64,000 nucleotides of DNA from Cyrtodaria siliqua (GCA_037043455.1 JAWPHD010010221.1:31941-95940), one strand, 5' to 3'; positions 25,701 to 40,700 are shown, counted from the stretch's first letter. Notes: generated by a model from the letters alone, not told the origin. A program made the numbers and translations.

Positions 25701-28700
25701 ATTCACAGTATTCAAACATGTTTTACAGACTCTGCTCTGCTTTATAGTAACATTATAAGAATCTTTTATGGGTATCCGGTGCAGATCGGGAATTCTAACA
25801 CGAGGTATAATTGTTGTTATCGCAACCGAGGCTCTGCCTAGGTTCTGATTAAAACAGTTATACCAAGGGGTGGAATTTCGATCTGAACTGGATACCCACA
25901 ATTGATTCTTTTTCTTGCATATCAATTACATACTGCGCATTGACGTTGCTAACTACTAACGTTTTGCACGTTTATTTACATACTGATGTCATGCAACTGT
26001 CATTATTGATATCATCGCGCGACATTTACATTCCCCAATATGTAAGATCGGGCTTTCCATCACCCATGTAAAATGCGGATAACCTTATCCAGTATGCAAG
26101 AAAATATTACTGTAGATTCCTTAAGAACATCTTTACCTTTCCTCCTCCGTTTCATCCAAGACCCAGGCATAGGCAAATGAACTTTTGCCAAGTTTCTTGG
26201 CCTCCTGCTCATATTTATGCATGACTCGCTGGTTGACGTTGCCCAACTGATACAGCAGGTGGCCCATTAATGTGCTCTTACCCGCATCAACGTGACCTGA
26301 AATGGAGAGAAGATATTACTGAAACATTTTATTAGCAAAAAGTCCTCAATGTGGAACTAGTATATCTTGGTCTCTATTTATTACAATAGTTTCGTATTCA
26401 TCAACCTTATATTTTTGAAAGGAAATCAGAGATATTTTGAAAAGTTATTTACGTAAAATGTTTACTGATGTATGATGACAACATATGTATGTAAGATGGA
26501 CAAAAAGCGATCACTGCAAATGCACTGAACACAATGGAGGACAGCATTTGTCAGCAAGCCATTTGTTTTTAAAGGAACCACAGAGATGCACAAAGACATC
26601 AAAAATTCACAAAGACCAGTTCACCTCTTTAACTAACCAAACCTAAAATGAACAAACTTCTCATCCACTGAAATAAACTATAGTGGCCTCGGTAGCTCAG
26701 TGGATAAGGCCTTGGCTCTACAGCTACAGACCTCTATCCCGAGCAAGTTCACTCCATGGCAGAGACACCTGTGACGGAAAACTTCATCCCTTCAACTCAT
26801 CTCCCTTTGATACTGCTGTCCCAGTATAAACTAATATGATAATGGGACTAAAAACAAGAGACCCGTGCACCTGTAGACACTCTACTGGTATGATGTGATT
26901 CAAAAACATAAACATGATAGAGGCCAACCCAAGAAACATGTTTCCTACATATAACTCTATGTGTCACTTTGGGTTATCGTGGCGGCCATTTTGAATATTT
27001 GACAACAACGAAAAACACAAACTTGACAGAGGTCAACAACAGGAACATGTATATGATATTTAACTAGAATGGAATAAGTGGTAATATGTCGTTTGATAAA
27101 TGTCCTTAAATTTGACCTAAGTTTAGCCATGGTGGCCATCATGGATGACTGGAGGCCCCAAAAACATAAATCTGAGTGGGACTAACCCAAAGATCATTGT
27201 GATTAAGTTTCATCAAAATCCTTCAAGTGGTTTCAGAGAAGATGTCATTTTAAACGTTTTCCTATATAACTCTATGTAAACTTTGGGTCGCTGTGGCGGC
27301 CATTTTGATTATTCGACGATAACAGAAAAAACACAAACTTGATAGAGGCAAACCCAAGGAACATGTTTATGACATTTCACAAGAATGGAATAAGTGGTTT
27401 CGGAGGAGATGTTGTTTGAAATTTCCTTAAATTTGACCTTATTTTAGCCATGGCTGCCATCTTGGATGACTGGAGGTCGCGAAATACAAAAATCTGAGAA
27501 GGACTATCCAAAATATCATGGTGATTAAGTTTCATCAAAATCCTTCAAGAGGTTTCAGAGAAGATGTCATTTTAACCGTTCCTATATAACTTATGTAAAT
27601 TTTGAGTCACCGTGTTGGCCATTTTGATTATTCGACGACAACATAAAACACAAACTTGATAGAGGCCAACCCAAGGAACATGTATATGATATTTCATAAG
27701 AATGGAATAAGTGATTTTGGAGATGTCGTTTGAAATTTCCTTAAATTTGACCTAGTTTTAGCCATGGCTGCCATCTTGGATGACTGGCAGCCGCAAAAAA
27801 CACAAATCTGAGAGGAATTATCGCAAAGATCATTGTGATTTAAGTTTCATCAAAATCCTTCAAGCGGTTTCAGAGAAGATGTCATTTTAATGTTTTCCTA
27901 TATAACCCTATGTAAACTCTGGGTTGCTGTGGCAGCCATTTTGATTAATTGACGATAACGAAAAACACAAACTTGATAGAGGCCAAACCAAGGAACATGT
28001 TTATGATATTTCATAAGAATGGAATAAGATTTTTCGTCGGAGATGTTTCAAATTTCCTTAAATTTTACCTAATTTTAGCCATGGTGGCCATCTTGGATGA
28101 CTGGTGGCCGCAAAAAACTGAGGGGGACTATCCTAAAGATCATTGTAATGAAGTTTCATCAAAATCATTCAAGCGGTTTCAAAGAAGATGTCATTTTTAG
28201 CCTTTTCCTATATAACTCTATGTAAACTTTGAGTCGCCGTGGCGGCCATTTTGATTATTCGACGATAACGAAAAACACAAGCTTGATAGAGGCCAACCCA
28301 AGGAACATGCTTATGGTATTTCACAATAATGGAATAAGTGGTTTTGGAGGAGATGTCGTTTGAAAATTCCTTAAATTTGACCTAGTTTTAGCCATGGTGG
28401 CCATCTTGGATGACTGGTGGCCATGAAAAACATAAATCTGAGAGGGGGCCTCCTAAATAACATTGTGATAAAGTTTCATCAAAATCCTTCAAGCGGTTTC
28501 AGAGGAGATGTTGATTTTATAAAATTGTTAACAGATGGACGGACAAAAAGTGATCGCATAAGCTCGCCTGGCCTTTGGCCAGGGCCAGTCGAGCTAAAAA
28601 CCATTTCATTTCTAATATTCATTATTCTTTGGGTTCAAATGCTTGAAGTTAAGTTGAAAAAAAGAACAACATAATAAAATACGAAGAATAGTATATCAAT

Positions 28701-31700
28701 CAGTTTATAAATGCTTTCTTCTTAAATAACATTGTTTACAATAAGACAAATAAAATCTTAAGTTACCTATTACTACGAGATTAATCATATCTTTTCCTCC
28801 TTGTCTCTTCTTGAATTCTTCCTTGAGATCAAACTTGTCTGGCTTAGATCTGCTCAGAAAAATCATAATGGTTATGAATGCAAGCAACAAACACCAGGAA
28901 TATTAAACAAATCACTGATGTAGACACAGGGAAGTTTTAATGAGACTTTTTTCTGCTTCGTAACAACTTGTCTCCATTACCTACCTTGAAGTTAATTTTA
29001 AAGTGACACATGGCAATCTTGATTTTTGCAAAACTTGCGGCATCCTGTTATTTTTTCTCATAGTCCACACATTTGCTAAATAATAATATTTATAAATTAT
29101 TCAAATAATTTAAAGTAAATCTGCTTTTGCATATTACTAATTCTTGATTATATCATTTAAATCCATGGTAGAATAACGAAAGGAAATTGTCAACTCCAAA
29201 TTTTATTAACATTCGGGCGAGTGAAATTATTGTTTACAATTGAACGACAAACCGTGATATATTATAGATAATTCACTGTAAACGATGTTCTATTTCTATT
29301 CTAATACCCCTAAAATGTAAAAATAACGCACGCATCTGAAATCTTTCGCATTGCTTTGCTTGCTCTCCTAACGTTGCATACGTTACAATGCGCAATGCGC
29401 AATGCGCAATGCTTATTCTCCAAACGTTGCAAAAATTACAGTGATATATCGTTCAATATAACGAGATATTTTAAACTAGGCTATATAATGCGGGTGTGTT
29501 AGAATTTTTGATAAATACTTTAAGATTGTCATGTGTCCCTTTTAAAAAGTTCATGAAAACAATACCTTTCTTTTTGGTCTTTTGTCAATTATTTTTGAAA
29601 ACCTATTCAAAACCTACCTAAGTGTATCGTGTTTTTTTAGTTTTTCTTTTTAGAAAATCAGTAAATTTTGAATACAACATATCTTCATATGGATTATGGG
29701 TACCCAATATACTTACTTCGAAGAACTCCTTGGAAGTGGCGGTATCACCCGTTTCTTTTCTGGAGTTGCGAACGACAAGTCTTTATCACCTTTATTGCCA
29801 TAAGTCTCTTGAATTAGTAACAAATCTTTCTGAATAGTATTCTGTTCATCGTTCTCACTAGTCACCGAATTCGACTTATTAGCTGTCCTATCAGTACTTG
29901 CACCAGAAGGTGCAGGTTTCACATTTTGTGGTTTAGAATTTGAGGATGGCACTGACTCCGTCACAGCTTTAGTTCTATTATTAGTAACAGTAGCAGTTCT
30001 ATTTTTAGCAACATCAGCTGATCCATCCGTTACAGAAACTTGTGCAAAGGACTGCGTAGACTCAGTAATGGAGTTCCTGGGTTTGGGAGTCTGAAGTATC
30101 ACAGTGGGGCCAGTAACTCTCGCCGACTGCATCTCCAATGGCGGTGCAGATTCATCTTTCACAGCTGAAAAGAAGAGAAGGAAAATAAGAAGTTAAAGCT
30201 ATATATCATTACAGTTATACCGTTTCAGAAGCTTGCCCAGCCTTCTGCCTTTGGTAACTGAACAAGAGGACCAAGAGGCCTCTGAATGCTTCTTCATGCT
30301 AACCAATCTTAGCCAACCGGTGGTGACAAAAAACACTGAAAGGGCACCAACCATCTAAGAAACATTGTTGTCCAGCTTTATCAAAATAATGAAAGCATTT
30401 CCAGAGTTACATTTAGCCTACCAATCAGCGTTGCTTACTTTAGTTAAAGGCACATTAATTTTATGCAAAGCAAACTCAGCCGTCGGATTTTTAGTTAAGC
30501 AGCAGGCCACTTCATTTTTGAGGGATGCACATTTTTTACATGAATAATATAAACGATTTATAAGCCAGAATAATTTATAAGCCAGAATAATCATTTGTGT
30601 CCACAGGTGCCTGAAACTTTCCGAATCAGCACCAGACCATCAAACTCCTAACCCCCATCCATAATACAGAAGGCAAAATCAGTTTTTTCTGACCGTCTTC
30701 AAACTTCAGCTTAGCAAATCTCAACTCAAACCTCAAATTTCACAAAATTTAGAAGTAAAGATGGAACTCATACCCTTACCATCACTAACTCTATAACCCA
30801 GTCACAGACTCAAAAATATCTATACCGATCAATGACCCCATATTATAATTACACCAGACAATCCCAACATAGTTATATACATTACAGGAACAACAGATTT
30901 AGGACAATGTATCTATGATGTTACATGAGGGCGGTTGTTACATTTTTGAAGTTATGAAACAGAATGCCAATGCCCATAATAAGGAGGTCATAGCAACCTT
31001 GTCATCTGACTAACTGACCCAAAAAGCAATATGGTTCCTCCTCTCACCAAGTACAATGGGTCAATGAAGTTTCATGAGGATGGACGTCATACTTCCAGAG
31101 TTATTGCGCAAAATGTTTGTTCATATGAATGCCTTTATGAGAAAATACTAGTAGTATTCATTTACCTTTGACCTACTGACCCCAAAAGCAACAGGTTCCT
31201 CCTTTCATCAAGGGCAATTTATCTATGAAATTTCATGAGCGCCGGTGTTATACTTCATGAGTTGTTGCACAGAATGTTTATGTTCATATGAAGTCATCGC
31301 GACCTTGACCTTTGACTTACTGATTTCAAAAGCGATAGGGTTCCTCATTTTACCAAGGACAATGTATCGGTGATGTTTCATGAGGGTGGGTGTAATACTT
31401 TCAAAGTTATCGTGCAGAATGCCAATGTCCATATGAGGTCATCGCAACCTTGAAATTTGACCTTCTGAACTCAAAAACATTATAGAGTTTCTCCTCTCAC
31501 AAACGGCAATGTATCTATGAAATTTTATGAGGGTACTATACTTCTGGAGTTACTACAATGTAACTATGATGTTTCATGAGGGAGGTTGTTATACTTTCAG
31601 TCATCATGCAGAATGCCTACATGTATGTAATTGTTCCTGAGGTCATGGCAACCTTGACATTTGGCCTACTGACCCCAAAAGCAAAAGGGTTCCTCCTCCC

Positions 31701-34700
31701 ACCAAGGGCAATGTACTTATTAAGTTTTACGAGGGTGATTGTCACACTTTCGAAATTATTGCATGGTATGTGCATGTACATATGAATGTCAAAATCTATG
31801 GTTCAGTTCTTGAGAAGGGGTTATTTTCAGTAATAAACATTGAATTGACATTTTTTTTCTGTATGGTCCACTCTCTATCAAAACATTCATGTGAAATTTG
31901 AGAATCAGACCTAATGGTTTCAGAGAAAGTGCTGCTAATTGCTGACGCACATACCTATTAACAAGCCAGTGCAGCTAAAAATAGCAGAATTTAAGCTTGT
32001 GAACACAATTACCGTAGTAATAGATTGCGATTTCTAACAATTTGATTTAAAAGTTTGTTTCGATAAGATCTCCGAGTTTCACGATGAGGAAAATCTATAT
32101 GTTACAGAATTTTAGCCATTGGTCAGTGAAAAATTAGAATTTCAGCATGAATAACTTAACAGCTTAAACAACATATAACAGTTTTTCTGTTTCATTTTAT
32201 GAATATCCCCATAATGTGTCACTATTTTGTTCCAGGAAGCAACGATGCTAAATGTTAGTCTACGTTAAAATGAATCCACAGTGGTGTTTGTTATTGTTTG
32301 TACTGTTGTGCATGTATTGTAGAGTTAGTTTATGTCTGGTAGATAAACACTTCAGAGCAGAAACCAAGCAAGCTTGTTTGTTGTTCTCTAGAACCCATGG
32401 ACATTACGGACAGTACAATGTAATGAAGAAATTTACAGGTACCCTCACACAGAGATTAGTGAACATGGTCCTTAGGGTGGAGAGAATATGTTGTTTTTTT
32501 TCCTGTGTTTTTTTTCTTCTTCAGTTACTTTAAGGACAACAGTTACAATGACTTGATATTGATATAAAACATTACTACATGTTTACTTGTAAGGTGAGAC
32601 AAGGGGTGGCCCTCCTCGACCCTTGTCCCACCTAAGACGGGGAGATTAAATGGGTCACCTTAAGGTGGCTGAAAAAAAAAGAAAAAAAAGAAGAATAGAG
32701 TTCCAGGATTCCCCCATACTCTGTTCCACTTCCTAGAAGCAGCTCAATATAATATAATATAATATGCTGATGAGTTGTTAAACAATAAGCAGGTAAAGGG
32801 AATCAGAAAGAAGTTTTAAGTGTCCATTCAACATTTATTCAATTCCAAGCTAGTATTAACAACATGAACAATATATTATGTTAACAATTGTTTTACAACG
32901 GAATATGCACACAGATTATAAAATGAATGGTGTTTTGCAACTCTTTAACAGCTTAGTCCATATCGGGTTGGTCATGACAATAATGGAGATGAAGATGACA
33001 ACTGGACTCGAGTAACATGTTCTCGATTTCCTTTCAATTCAAAACCATGGTATTCAAGTTCCAGCTCCAATGGGTGAATTCCAACTTCTGTTGGAAATAA
33101 CAGTTGGCTATTTCTGTGCTCCCACCAACTGGGGGCCCATACAATATATAAGTTACATAAACAATAAAACAAGAATTCCGCGGATTTTAAATTTCTCTCC
33201 TTTCAACATCGGCATGTAATTGGAGTGAAAAAAACCTAAGTGACCTAAATGCAAAATTTTAATGTAAATGTTATCTGCATTTTGCCTGGAGGGTCAAGAT
33301 CACACCTGCATTTGCTATGTCAAGTTTAGTTGTACCACCTTGACACCTGCATTTGCTATGTCAAGTTTAGTTGTACCACCCAAGATAAAACTTTAACCAA
33401 TGTTTGAAGTCTCTAGTGCATACATGAGTTCCTGAGAAACAGAGCTAAATACAAAACTTAAATGTTTTTAACCAAGTTATCTGCCTAAGGCCTGGAGGGT
33501 CAAGATCACATATATTTGAAATGTCATTTGAGATGTGCTACCCAAGATACAGCACATACCAACGTCTGAAGTCTTTATTGTATAGAGTTCCTGAGAAACA
33601 GAGCTAAACGCAATGAAAGCTCACACAAGTTTGAAAATAAATCTCATCGTTCTGTGCCATTTTTCAACGTTGTGAAACGGATTTTATTTGGTTGCTATAT
33701 GCTATTAAAATTAAATGTTATTTTGTCCTTGGTCAACTCTATCTGGTGGTGTTGATATTGAGGTAAAGTATTTAATTAGAGCTCCAGTAATCAACACTGA
33801 TTCCATAATCTTACAAACATGACGACTGGGTTTTACGGCGCACCAACACATGAAAGGTTATACGGCACCTAGCAGGAATGAACGTGCCAGGCTCATCCGC
33901 CATTTACATGAAGATAAAATATGGAGAATGGGCCTTGAACCTTCTTACCTGCAGAACTGCAGAGTTGCTACAAATTCTATAGCACAAACATGCCAGAAAT
34001 AATGGATAAAAGACAGGCAGCTTTAAAGGTCGCTTGTTATTTTTCAATTATAACTAACAATATACTCTTTTGCTTCAGCCATGTCATCTCAAATAATTGG
34101 GAGTAAAATACAAGTCTACACAGACATCTACGGCCCTGCACATCATCCATTCAGGTACAATTAGCAAAAAGACAGTTGCAATATTAGTTATTTGGATTCT
34201 TGATAGGGGACTCACATTCCCTGCCTGGAAATTTTATTCACCCTGAATATAATTATATTCACCCTGAATATAATTTCCAGACAGGAAGACCCTGAATATA
34301 ACATCCAGACAGGGAATGTGAGTCCAGGTTCCCTGTCAAGAATCCAAATAGCGAATTTGTCATACTTTAAAGTTACGATTTATATTAAAAAAGAAAACAA
34401 AACTTATTGTAAACATGTTTTATTCTGCAAATTTACCCGCAATGTGCCTCTATTTCATGACAAACGTGACGTCTCTAAATGTTTACGTTCATGACGTCAA
34501 TATTATAAATGTTGCCAAAGTTGGTGGATTTTTAATTTAAACAAGAACCCCAATAAAGCCTGTGGATGCTCTACTGGCTAAAACGGTTCTTATATCAAGG
34601 GTTGTTGCCATAAAATTCCTATTGTTAAAACATTGCAAAACAAGAGGCCCAAAAGGGCCTGTGGAAGCTCTACTGGCTAAAACGGCTCTTATATCAAGGG

Positions 34701-37700
34701 TTGGCATCCTTAAATTTCCATAAGTACTTCTTTTAAAACATTGCAAAAAAACACACAAAACAACAACACCCACAAAAGAAACTTAAACCCTTTACCCATG
34801 CTAACAATTTAAACAATTAGTTCTAATTTGGTATGGTAATTTAGGGACTCGAGGCACAACAATTGTATAAAATAGGATTGGACAGCCTGTAGAGGGGCCT
34901 CTTTATGCAGGCAGTCAAAACCCATTTTATATAATTGTTCTGCCTGGAGTCCCTAAATAACCATTCTAAATTAGAACTAGGGGTCGTTTTTAGTAACAAG
35001 AAGTCAATGATCTTGAAGCTCTACCGGCAGGTTCTGAAAGCTAGATCAGCATTCCTGTGAAGTTTCATGAAAATCTGTCAAGCAGTTTCAGAGTAGTCGT
35101 TACAAGTTTTTATACATAACTCTATGTAAACAAAGATGGCCACTGGCAACCATGTTTAATGTCGAATCAAAATGAAATTCGACAGGGACCAACATCACGT
35201 CATGCAGACCATTTTAGAAAAGGTCGCATATCGATATAACTTATAATTTTCAAAAAGTAGTCGCTACAAACTTGTTTTTTTTAAAAATCTATTTTTAGAT
35301 TTTGCTAGGATCAACTGGCCATCTTGAATTTCCAGCCGACCAGAAATTCTGCTAGGATCAACTAGACATCAATAGCAACATTCTTGTGAAATTCCATGAA
35401 AATCCGTCAAGTAGCTTCAGAGGAGTAGTTGCTACAAGTTTTTACTACATAACTCTATGTAAACAAAAATGGCCGCGGCAGCCATGGTTAATGTCGAATC
35501 AAAATGGTTTTCAACAAGGACCAACATCATGTCATGCTGATCATTTTAGAAAAGGTCGCATATCAATATCACTTATAGTTTTCAAAAAGTAGTCGCTACA
35601 AACTTGTTTTTTAAAAATCTATTTTTAGCCGTGGTGGCCATCTTAAATTTCCAGCCGATCTGAAATTTTGTTATGATCAACTAGACATCAAGAGCAACAT
35701 TCTTGTGAAATTCCATGAAAATCCGTCAAGTAGCTTCAGAGGAGTAGTTGCTGCAAGTTTTTACTATATAACTCTATGTAAACAAAAATGGCCGCTGCAG
35801 CCATGTTTAATATCGAATCAAAATGGTTTTCAACAAGGACCAACACCATGTCATGCTGATCACTTTAGAAAAAGTCCCATATCAATATCACTTATAGTTT
35901 TCAAGAAAAAGTTGCTACAAACTTGTTTTTTAAAAATATATTTTTAGATGTGGCGGCCATCTTGAATTAGATTCAAGAGCAAAATTCCTGTGAAGTTTCA
36001 TGAAAATCTGTCAAGCACTTTCAGAGGAGTATTCGCTACAAGTTTTTACTATATAACTCTATGTAAACAAAGATGGCCGCTGGCAGCCATGTTTAGGTTT
36101 ACCACCACTAATTACATGTAAGCCTCCGAGGTGTAGTCGAATGTAGTTCCTATAATAACATGAGCTGTCGGAGAAATGCGCAGCTCGACTATTCGATTTT
36201 TCAGAGAATAATAAATTTATAGGTAGTATATAACATCAGAAAACAAGGCTACAACGATGTGGGGTGGGGCTGGGGGCACAACATAACTATGTGTAAGAAC
36301 TGACCAAAACTACAAAGAAATATGCAAACAAATAAAAAAATAAAAAAAAAATAAACAAAAAATCGAGTTTTGAGTGGGGTGCGGGGTGGGGGTGGAGGAG
36401 AGGCGGGGTGGATGTTGGGGGGAGTGGGGGTGGTGGTGAGGGCAACATATATTTGTAAGAATTCACCAAAACAACACAAAAGTATGTAAAAAATAAAATA
36501 AAAAAGATTGAGTTTTGAGTGGGGATGGGCGAGAGGCGGGGAGTGGGGAGGGCAACATATATGTGTAAGAATTGACCAAAACAACACAGAAATATGGTAA
36601 AACAAAATAAAAATATTTCCATTGGAGGGAGTGGGGGTGGGTGGGCAATATGTATGTGTTAGAATTGACAAAAGCAACACAGAAATATGTAAAAATAAAA
36701 AAATAGTTTCAAGTGGGGGTGGTGGGGGTGAGAGGCGGGAGTGGGTTGGGGGTGGGGTGGGGGAGGGGGGCAACATATATGTGTAAGAATTGACTAAAAC
36801 AACACAGAAATATGTCCAAAAAAATGGTGTGGAGGTGGGGGGTGGGGGGGGGGGGGGGGGGGGTAGGAGGGAGCCCATGCCCCAATATGAGTGAAGTATG
36901 AATAAGATGCATAATGCTATAAGAAATCCCAAACCAAAATTATAGATATATACATGCTTACATGCAAACCTAGATCTGCCTTTATTGCACATTTTATGGG
37001 CCATCATAATTTGGGTTCCATGGGAGCCCAGAATTTGCAGAAGACAAAATTAACCCTTTGCAACATACTATAAGGAAACCAATTCCAAAATTTAGTTCAG
37101 CTAGGACAAGAAATGTAAGAGATATAGACCTGTAAACACAGCTTACACGCAAAATTTGATGTGAAACAGACACATTTTAAAGGCTATCAGAATTTGGGTT
37201 CCATGGGAGCCCAGGGGTTACAGGAACCAAAATTACTGCTTAAGATAATGCTATAAGGAAGCTAATGACCAAATTTGGTTGTGCTAGGGTAAGAATTGTA
37301 AGAGATATAGACTTGTAAACACAGCTTACACGCAAAATTTGATGTGAAATGGGACACATTTTATGGGCTATCATAATTTGGGTTCCATGGGTAACAGGAA
37401 CCAAAATTGCCTATGCAGCCCTTAAGATAATGCTATAAGAAAGCCGATGGCCAAATTTGGTTGTGTTAGGATAAGAAATGTAAGAGATATAGACTTGTAA
37501 ACACAGCTTACACGCAAACCTTGATGTGGGACGCCGACCCCGGGGTGATTACATAAGCTCTCTTATTCTTCGAATAGTCGAGATAAAAAGTAATCCCTCC
37601 TTTTTTGATGAAAACAGGCATTATAAGTATGGGAAAACTGCACATTTCTATTCGATTTTGTGGTTGTATGTATAAGAAGCATATTAATAAGATTTACTGG

Positions 37701-40700
37701 ATCACTGATGAACATTTTCGAAATGTCGACTCTATGCTTACACTTTGTGAGCAATGAAAAAAGTCAATCAATGAAAACAGCTGTACCCTTGACCTGTTTA
37801 GTAAACAAACAAGAACTTTCTTACATGTCTTGTGACCCCACCTTTTCTGGGGATTTTTCAAGTGGAAAATTAGTTTTCTTTATGAACATAACTCTGCTGC
37901 ATTATCCATACTTGACTTGAATTTGCAGCAAATCATTAATATGTGACACTTTAGCATTGGTTTCTATGGGGAAAATAATCGTAGTGGTATAATAACGTTT
38001 AACAATGAATCAAAACGATTTTCGACAAGGACCAACATCATGTCATGCTGATCATTTTAGAAGAAGTCCCATATCAATATCACTTATAGTTTTAAAGAAG
38101 TAGTCGCTACAAACCTGTTCTTTAAAAATCTATTTTTAGATTTGGTGGCCATCTTGGATTTGCCATCTTGGATTTCACATCAACATGAATTTTTTGCTAG
38201 GATAAACTAGACTTCATGGGCAACATTTCTGTAAAGTTTCATAAAAATCCATCTAGTAGTTTCAGGAGCAGTCGCTACAAAAATAAGTTTACGGACAGAC
38301 GGACGACAGACACCGCACCAAGGCATAAGCTCACCTGATCTTTGATCAGTAGAGCTAAAAACAGATTTCTCCCTTACAGGAGAAAGGGTCATAAATCCAC
38401 CAAAATCACTAAACTGTGACACGACGAAGACATGTGCAACTAGGCTTGGTAAGGTCATCCCTTCCAAGTTTCATGGAAATCCAGGCAGCGGATCAGGAGA
38501 AGTGATCTGGGCTAGTCCTGACAAAGTTTGTGCAGTAAAAGCTTTAAAGGGCCAAAACTCTGCCAAAACTCCTTTAACCGGAACACAGTGATGAAATGCA
38601 AAACTAGGCTTGGTACTGATTATCCCTGCAAAGTTTTGCCAAAATATGGCAAAATAAAGGCCTTATCAGGCTTGGTACTGATCATCCTTGCCAAGTTTCG
38701 CTGAAATCCGGCCAGGGGTTCAGAAGAACTAGTTCATACAAATTATGTGTATTAAAACCTTTAAAGGGCCATAACTCCACCAAAAATCATTCAACCGGAA
38801 CAAGGTGATAGTATGCATAACTAGGCTTGGTACTGATTATCCCTGCAAAGTCTTGCCAAAATATGGCAAAATGAAGGCCTTATCATAAAAATCTGGTAAA
38901 GTTTGGTAAAGATTGGATGAAAAATGAAGGTGCTAGAGTGTTGACATCAAAAATTTAACACATGTTTTAATAATTCAAGGGCCATAACTTCGGTGTTACT
39001 AGTCCAATCTGGCTTGTTTTAGAACTTGACCATGCTTTCATCAATATCAACAATCTGGCAAAGATTGGTAACGGTAGGATGCAAAATGGATGCGCTAAAG
39101 TGACAAGACAAAATATAGCAATTTTCGTTAATTTAAGGGCAATAACTCTGGTGTTACTGGTCCGATCTGGCTGGTTTTCGACCTAAAAAAACAACAACAA
39201 AAAACAACTCATACAAAAGAAACTTAAACCCTTGACCCATGTTAACAATTTAAACAAGAGGCCCTAGTTCTAATTTGGTATGATTATTTCAGGACTTGAG
39301 GAACAACATTTGTATAAAATAGGTTTTGACCGCCTGTAGAGGGGCCCCTTTATGTAGGCAGTCAAACCCCATTTGATATAATTATTGTACCTAAATAACC
39401 ATACTGAATTAGAACTTGGGTTATTTTTAGTAAAATCAGATGTCTCCCCTACAGGAGAAAGGGCTATAAATCCACCAAAAATCATTCAACTGGAACACAA
39501 CAAAGATTTGTGCAACTAGGCTTGGCAATGGTCATCCCTACCAAGTTTAATCCAGGCAGGGGATCAGAAGTAGTCGGGACAAAGCTTATTATTAAAACCT
39601 TTAAAGGGCCATAACTCCACCAAAAATCGTTCAACTGGAACAAGACAATGATATACGCAGCCAAGATTCGTTGAAAGCCAAATGATGTTTGATGAGAACT
39701 AGTCCGGACAAAGTTTGTGTATTAAAACTTTTTAAAGAGACATAACTCCACCAAACACCATTCAACCGGAACATGACATCGATATGTGCAACTAGGCTTG
39801 GTACCGATCATTTCTGCGAAGTTTTATTGAAATACAGCCAGAGGTTTGGGAAACTAGTCCGGATAAAGGTTGTGTATAAGGGGCCATAACTCTGACAACA
39901 AGAAATCGGTGGAACCGATGGATGCTCCCTGAATAAAGATACACAATGAAATACAATCGGATGGAAAATTTAGGATGAGTTGAGCTTACAAGATTTATGT
40001 TTTTTTAAAAATTGCAAAGTCCTGTAACTCTGCCCATTAAATCCTGAAAATATGCACTACTAGAAATAATACTGATGCTTCCTATAAAGTTTCATGGATA
40101 TCAGATGAAAAACTAAGAGGAGTTGAGCAGACAAGCTTTAGAATTGAAAAACTTCAATGTCCCGTAACTCCGCCAAAAATCATTCAACCGGAACATCCTG
40201 AAAATATGCACACTAGGCAAAATACTGATACTTCATGTGAAGTTTCTTGAAAATCAGATGAAAAACATAGGAGTTGAGTTGACAAGCTTCAGGAACTTAA
40301 AAGTCCCGTGGAGTTGAGTGGACAAGCTTTAGGAACTTCAAAGTCCCGTGGAGTTGAGTGGACAAGCTTTAGGAACTTCAAAGTCCCGTTACTCTGAAAA
40401 TCGTTCAACTGGAACGTCCTGATAATATGTGCTTCTAGACATCATACTCATTTGTCATACTGATACTTCCTGTGGTTTCATGAAAATTGGATGAAAAACA
40501 TAGGAGGAGTTGTGCGGACAAGGTTTAGAATCAAATGACCTTGAAGCTCTACGGATTGGTTTTTGATAGCTAGATTAGCATTCCTGAGATGTTTTATGAA
40601 AATCTGTCAAGTAGTTTCATAGTAGTCGTTACAAGTTTTTATACATGTATATAAATCTATGTAAACAAAAGTGGCTGCTGGCAACCATGTTTAATGTTGA

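Noticed and set aside
26684..26770. Possible tRNA gene
   Set aside because: The A box is good but the B box and acceptor stem do not form; the following body marks it as a SINE.
36249..37007. 252-residue proline-rich reading frame on the minus strand
   Set aside because: It runs through a G-rich minisatellite and a dispersed repeat array. Its prolines and [15 protein letters not shown] repeats follow the DNA repeat period, and there is no domain or splice context.
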